Below are positions 4,112-5,361 of a stretch of 5,361 bases of DNA, one piece after another. The notes beneath the pieces were generated by a model. That model had not been told where the DNA came from. It did no database searches and saw only the letters and a list, made by a program, of their open reading frames with translations. Made by a program: the position numbers and the translations under genes. Position 1 is the stretch's first letter; every line of letters begins with the position of its first letter. Source of the DNA: Firmicutes bacterium CAG:555 (GTDB lineage Bacteria; Bacillota; Clostridia; Oscillospirales; Oscillospiraceae); the NCBI GenBank assembly GCA_000431075.1, contig HF986887.1, positions 16,356 to 21,716 of the forward strand. Reading direction: 5' to 3'.

Positions 4112-5361
4112 TTACCATGATTCCTCATCGGGGAGGACCTCAAGCGTCGGGTCAACCGGCTCCTCGCCCATGACCGTGCGCATATATGTGTTTATCTGGT
4201 CGCGAACGCCCTGACGGGAAACCACACGCGGGTCAAACAGGTCATGAGAGACCCATACAAGATTGATGCCGAGCTCACGGGCTCTCTGCTCAAACAAGCC
4301 GTGCATACCGTCGAGAGCCTTGCAGCTCATGTGCTCCCAAAGTATGACCATATCGGCATTGAACTCTTCAACGAACTTCCAGAGATCGTCAAGCAATACC
4401 CTGTAGCCGCCATGCGTACGGTTACGCATGATCATTCTTTCGGTGAGCTTTGCTATATCATATATCGCCTGCTCACGGTTTTCGGGTGTATCCACCTCGG
4501 CGATCATATCTGTGTTGTCCATTGACAGCATATCGGTAAGAGGAACAATACCCCAGCAGTTGAGCAGCCACACGAGGAAGTCCATGTAGTAATGCGACTG
4601 AACGCCCCATACGATGGCTCTGTGGCGGTATTCGTTTGCTGCCATTTTCTTTTTCTTGAACGCCTTTTCGGCAAGCTTCATGATCTTGCGGTCGGTCTCC
4701 TCAAATACGGGGAGTCTGCCGCTTATAGCCATGTAGTTGGTCTCGGTATAAAGTGCGAGATTTGAGCCGAAGACCTGCGGGTACGGGGTCTTGCTCATTT
4801 CAAGCCACTCAAGGCGGCACTTTGTTGCGTAGTTTACACGCTTTGCGCACTCAAAATAATGCGTCCAATCCCACTTCTCGCCGGTGTGCTCCTCGATGAA
4901 AGCGATGGCATTGCGAATTTCCTGTGCAGCGTAATCCTGAACATCCTCGTTCGTGTGGCGCAAAGGAGTTGCCAGCTGAAAGACGGGAATGCCGTCCTCA
5001 AACTCCAAGCGCTTAGAGATAACGCCGTTACTCAGGAGCGAGCCGTCACAGGTGGTGTTGCACTGCACTGCGCAGCAGCCGAGGATGGGCGCATCGTCAT
5101 CAATGGATACTCCGGCTTCAGCCTCGGGCATCGGGCAGACATCGCCCGCAAGACCGTATTCCTGTGCAACATCAATGTAGTGTATCGCCGCACGCTGGTT
5201 GAGGAGGACCGGAATGTAGGTGGAAGCGATCTCACGGCTGAGGGGAACAACGGTCGGGAAGCCCATCATGACAGACTGCATCTCGTTTTCGTCGAGCAGC
5301 ACGACCTTCTTTGAAAACTCGGTGTCATTGCCGATACGGCGGTCGCCTCGGAAGAGCTTGT
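4112..5361 (-). CDS. 2-hydroxyacyl-CoA dehydratase family subunit (HgdB/BcrC/FldB-like), 5' end outside window
   Basis: A subunit of the family that dehydrates (R)-2-hydroxyacyl-CoA, or reduces aromatic acyl-CoA, using an oxygen-sensitive [4Fe-4S] cluster charged by an ATP-driven activator. The frame is open to the right edge, giving 415 visible codons with no start. The upstream codons (KLFRGDRRIGNDTEF) read as genuine protein, so the GTG at 5302 is not a convincing start. Counting from the first complete visible codon, likely cluster cysteines are Cys75 (GDVCPM), Cys104 (TTCDG) and Cys346 (EHMSCKAL), which match the spacing of the family's three conserved cysteines. IPVFQLATP and the following helix (AIAFIEEHTGEKWDW) are also family-like, as is the C-terminal half. 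The region GCCAVQCNTTC is unusually cysteine-rich. The substrate cannot be deduced. The partner subunit and activator would be expected upstream, beyond the window. Confidence 0.85.
   Translation of the reverse strand, partial: KLFRGDRRIGNDTEFSKKVVLLDENEMQSVMMGFPTVVPLSREIASTYIPVLLNQRAAIHYIDVAQEYGLAGDVCPMPEAEAGVSIDDDAPILGCCAVQCNTTCDGSLLSNGVISKRLEFEDGIPVFQLATPLRHTNEDVQDYAAQEIRNAIAFIEEHTGEKWDWTHYFECAKRVNYATKCRLEWLEMSKTPYPQVFGSNLALYTETNYMAISGRLPVFEETDRKIMKLAEKAFKKKKMAANEYRHRAIVWGVQSHYYMDFLVWLLNCWGIVPLTDMLSMDNTDMIAEVDTPENREQAIYDIAKLTERMIMRNRTHGGYRVLLDDLWKFVEEFNADMVILWEHMSCKALDGMHGLFEQRARELGINLVWVSHDLFDPRVVSRQGVRDQINTYMRTVMGEEPVDPTLEVLPDEESW

Noticed and set aside
4092..4118. ATG at 4118 as start of the small membrane protein
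   Set aside because: It lacks its own ribosome site, and its codons cover the AAAGGAGA that serves the ATG at 4091.
5300..5302. GTG as start of the dehydratase subunit
   Set aside because: The frame continues upstream to the window edge with protein-like sequence. The nearby AAGG is too close to the GTG to act as a normal ribosome site.

Overview
The window looks like a chromosomal segment of an anaerobic Firmicute, most likely a gut-type clostridium (Oscillospiraceae-like). The evidence is moderately GC-rich coding sequence with AT-rich intergenic DNA, strong AGGAGG-type ribosome binding sites, sigma-A-type promoter hexamers, an NfnAB-type flavin and iron-sulfur reductase and a 2-hydroxyacyl-CoA dehydratase family gene. 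The taxon is inferred from gene content and style, not demonstrated.

Layout. Positions 1-1268 hold a minus-strand pair: galM (aldose 1-epimerase), followed by a translationally coupled small gene with a Cys-rich CDCGNC motif that runs off the left edge. Positions 1269-1509 are a divergent AT-rich intergenic region. It carries a 24-bp near-perfect dyad close to galM, a longer AT-rich inverted repeat, and a clear promoter reading right. Positions 1510-3763 hold two overlapping plus-strand genes, nfnA and nfnB, the two subunits of NADH-dependent reduced ferredoxin:NADP+ oxidoreductase. A strong UUCG-loop terminator closes this operon. Positions 3764-3923 form a convergent intergenic region with a second, very stable hairpin. 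Positions 3924-5361 hold a second minus-strand unit: a 2-hydroxyacyl-CoA dehydratase family subunit whose 5' end lies beyond the right edge, then a 55-residue single-pass membrane protein.

How the genes fit together. NfnAB links the NADH, NADPH and ferredoxin pools by flavin-based electron bifurcation or confurcation. 2-Hydroxyacyl-CoA dehydratases need a low-potential electron from reduced ferredoxin or flavodoxin, delivered by an ATP-dependent activator. The two convergent units could therefore share an electron carrier, but adjacency alone does not prove a functional link. GalM is ordinary sugar catabolism.

I found no RNA gene, mobile element, CRISPR array or clear sign of recent transfer. 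I see no convincingly new biological system. The points most worth a second look are the dyads in the divergent intergenic region, the cysteine-dense dehydratase subunit, and the two uncharacterised small proteins.
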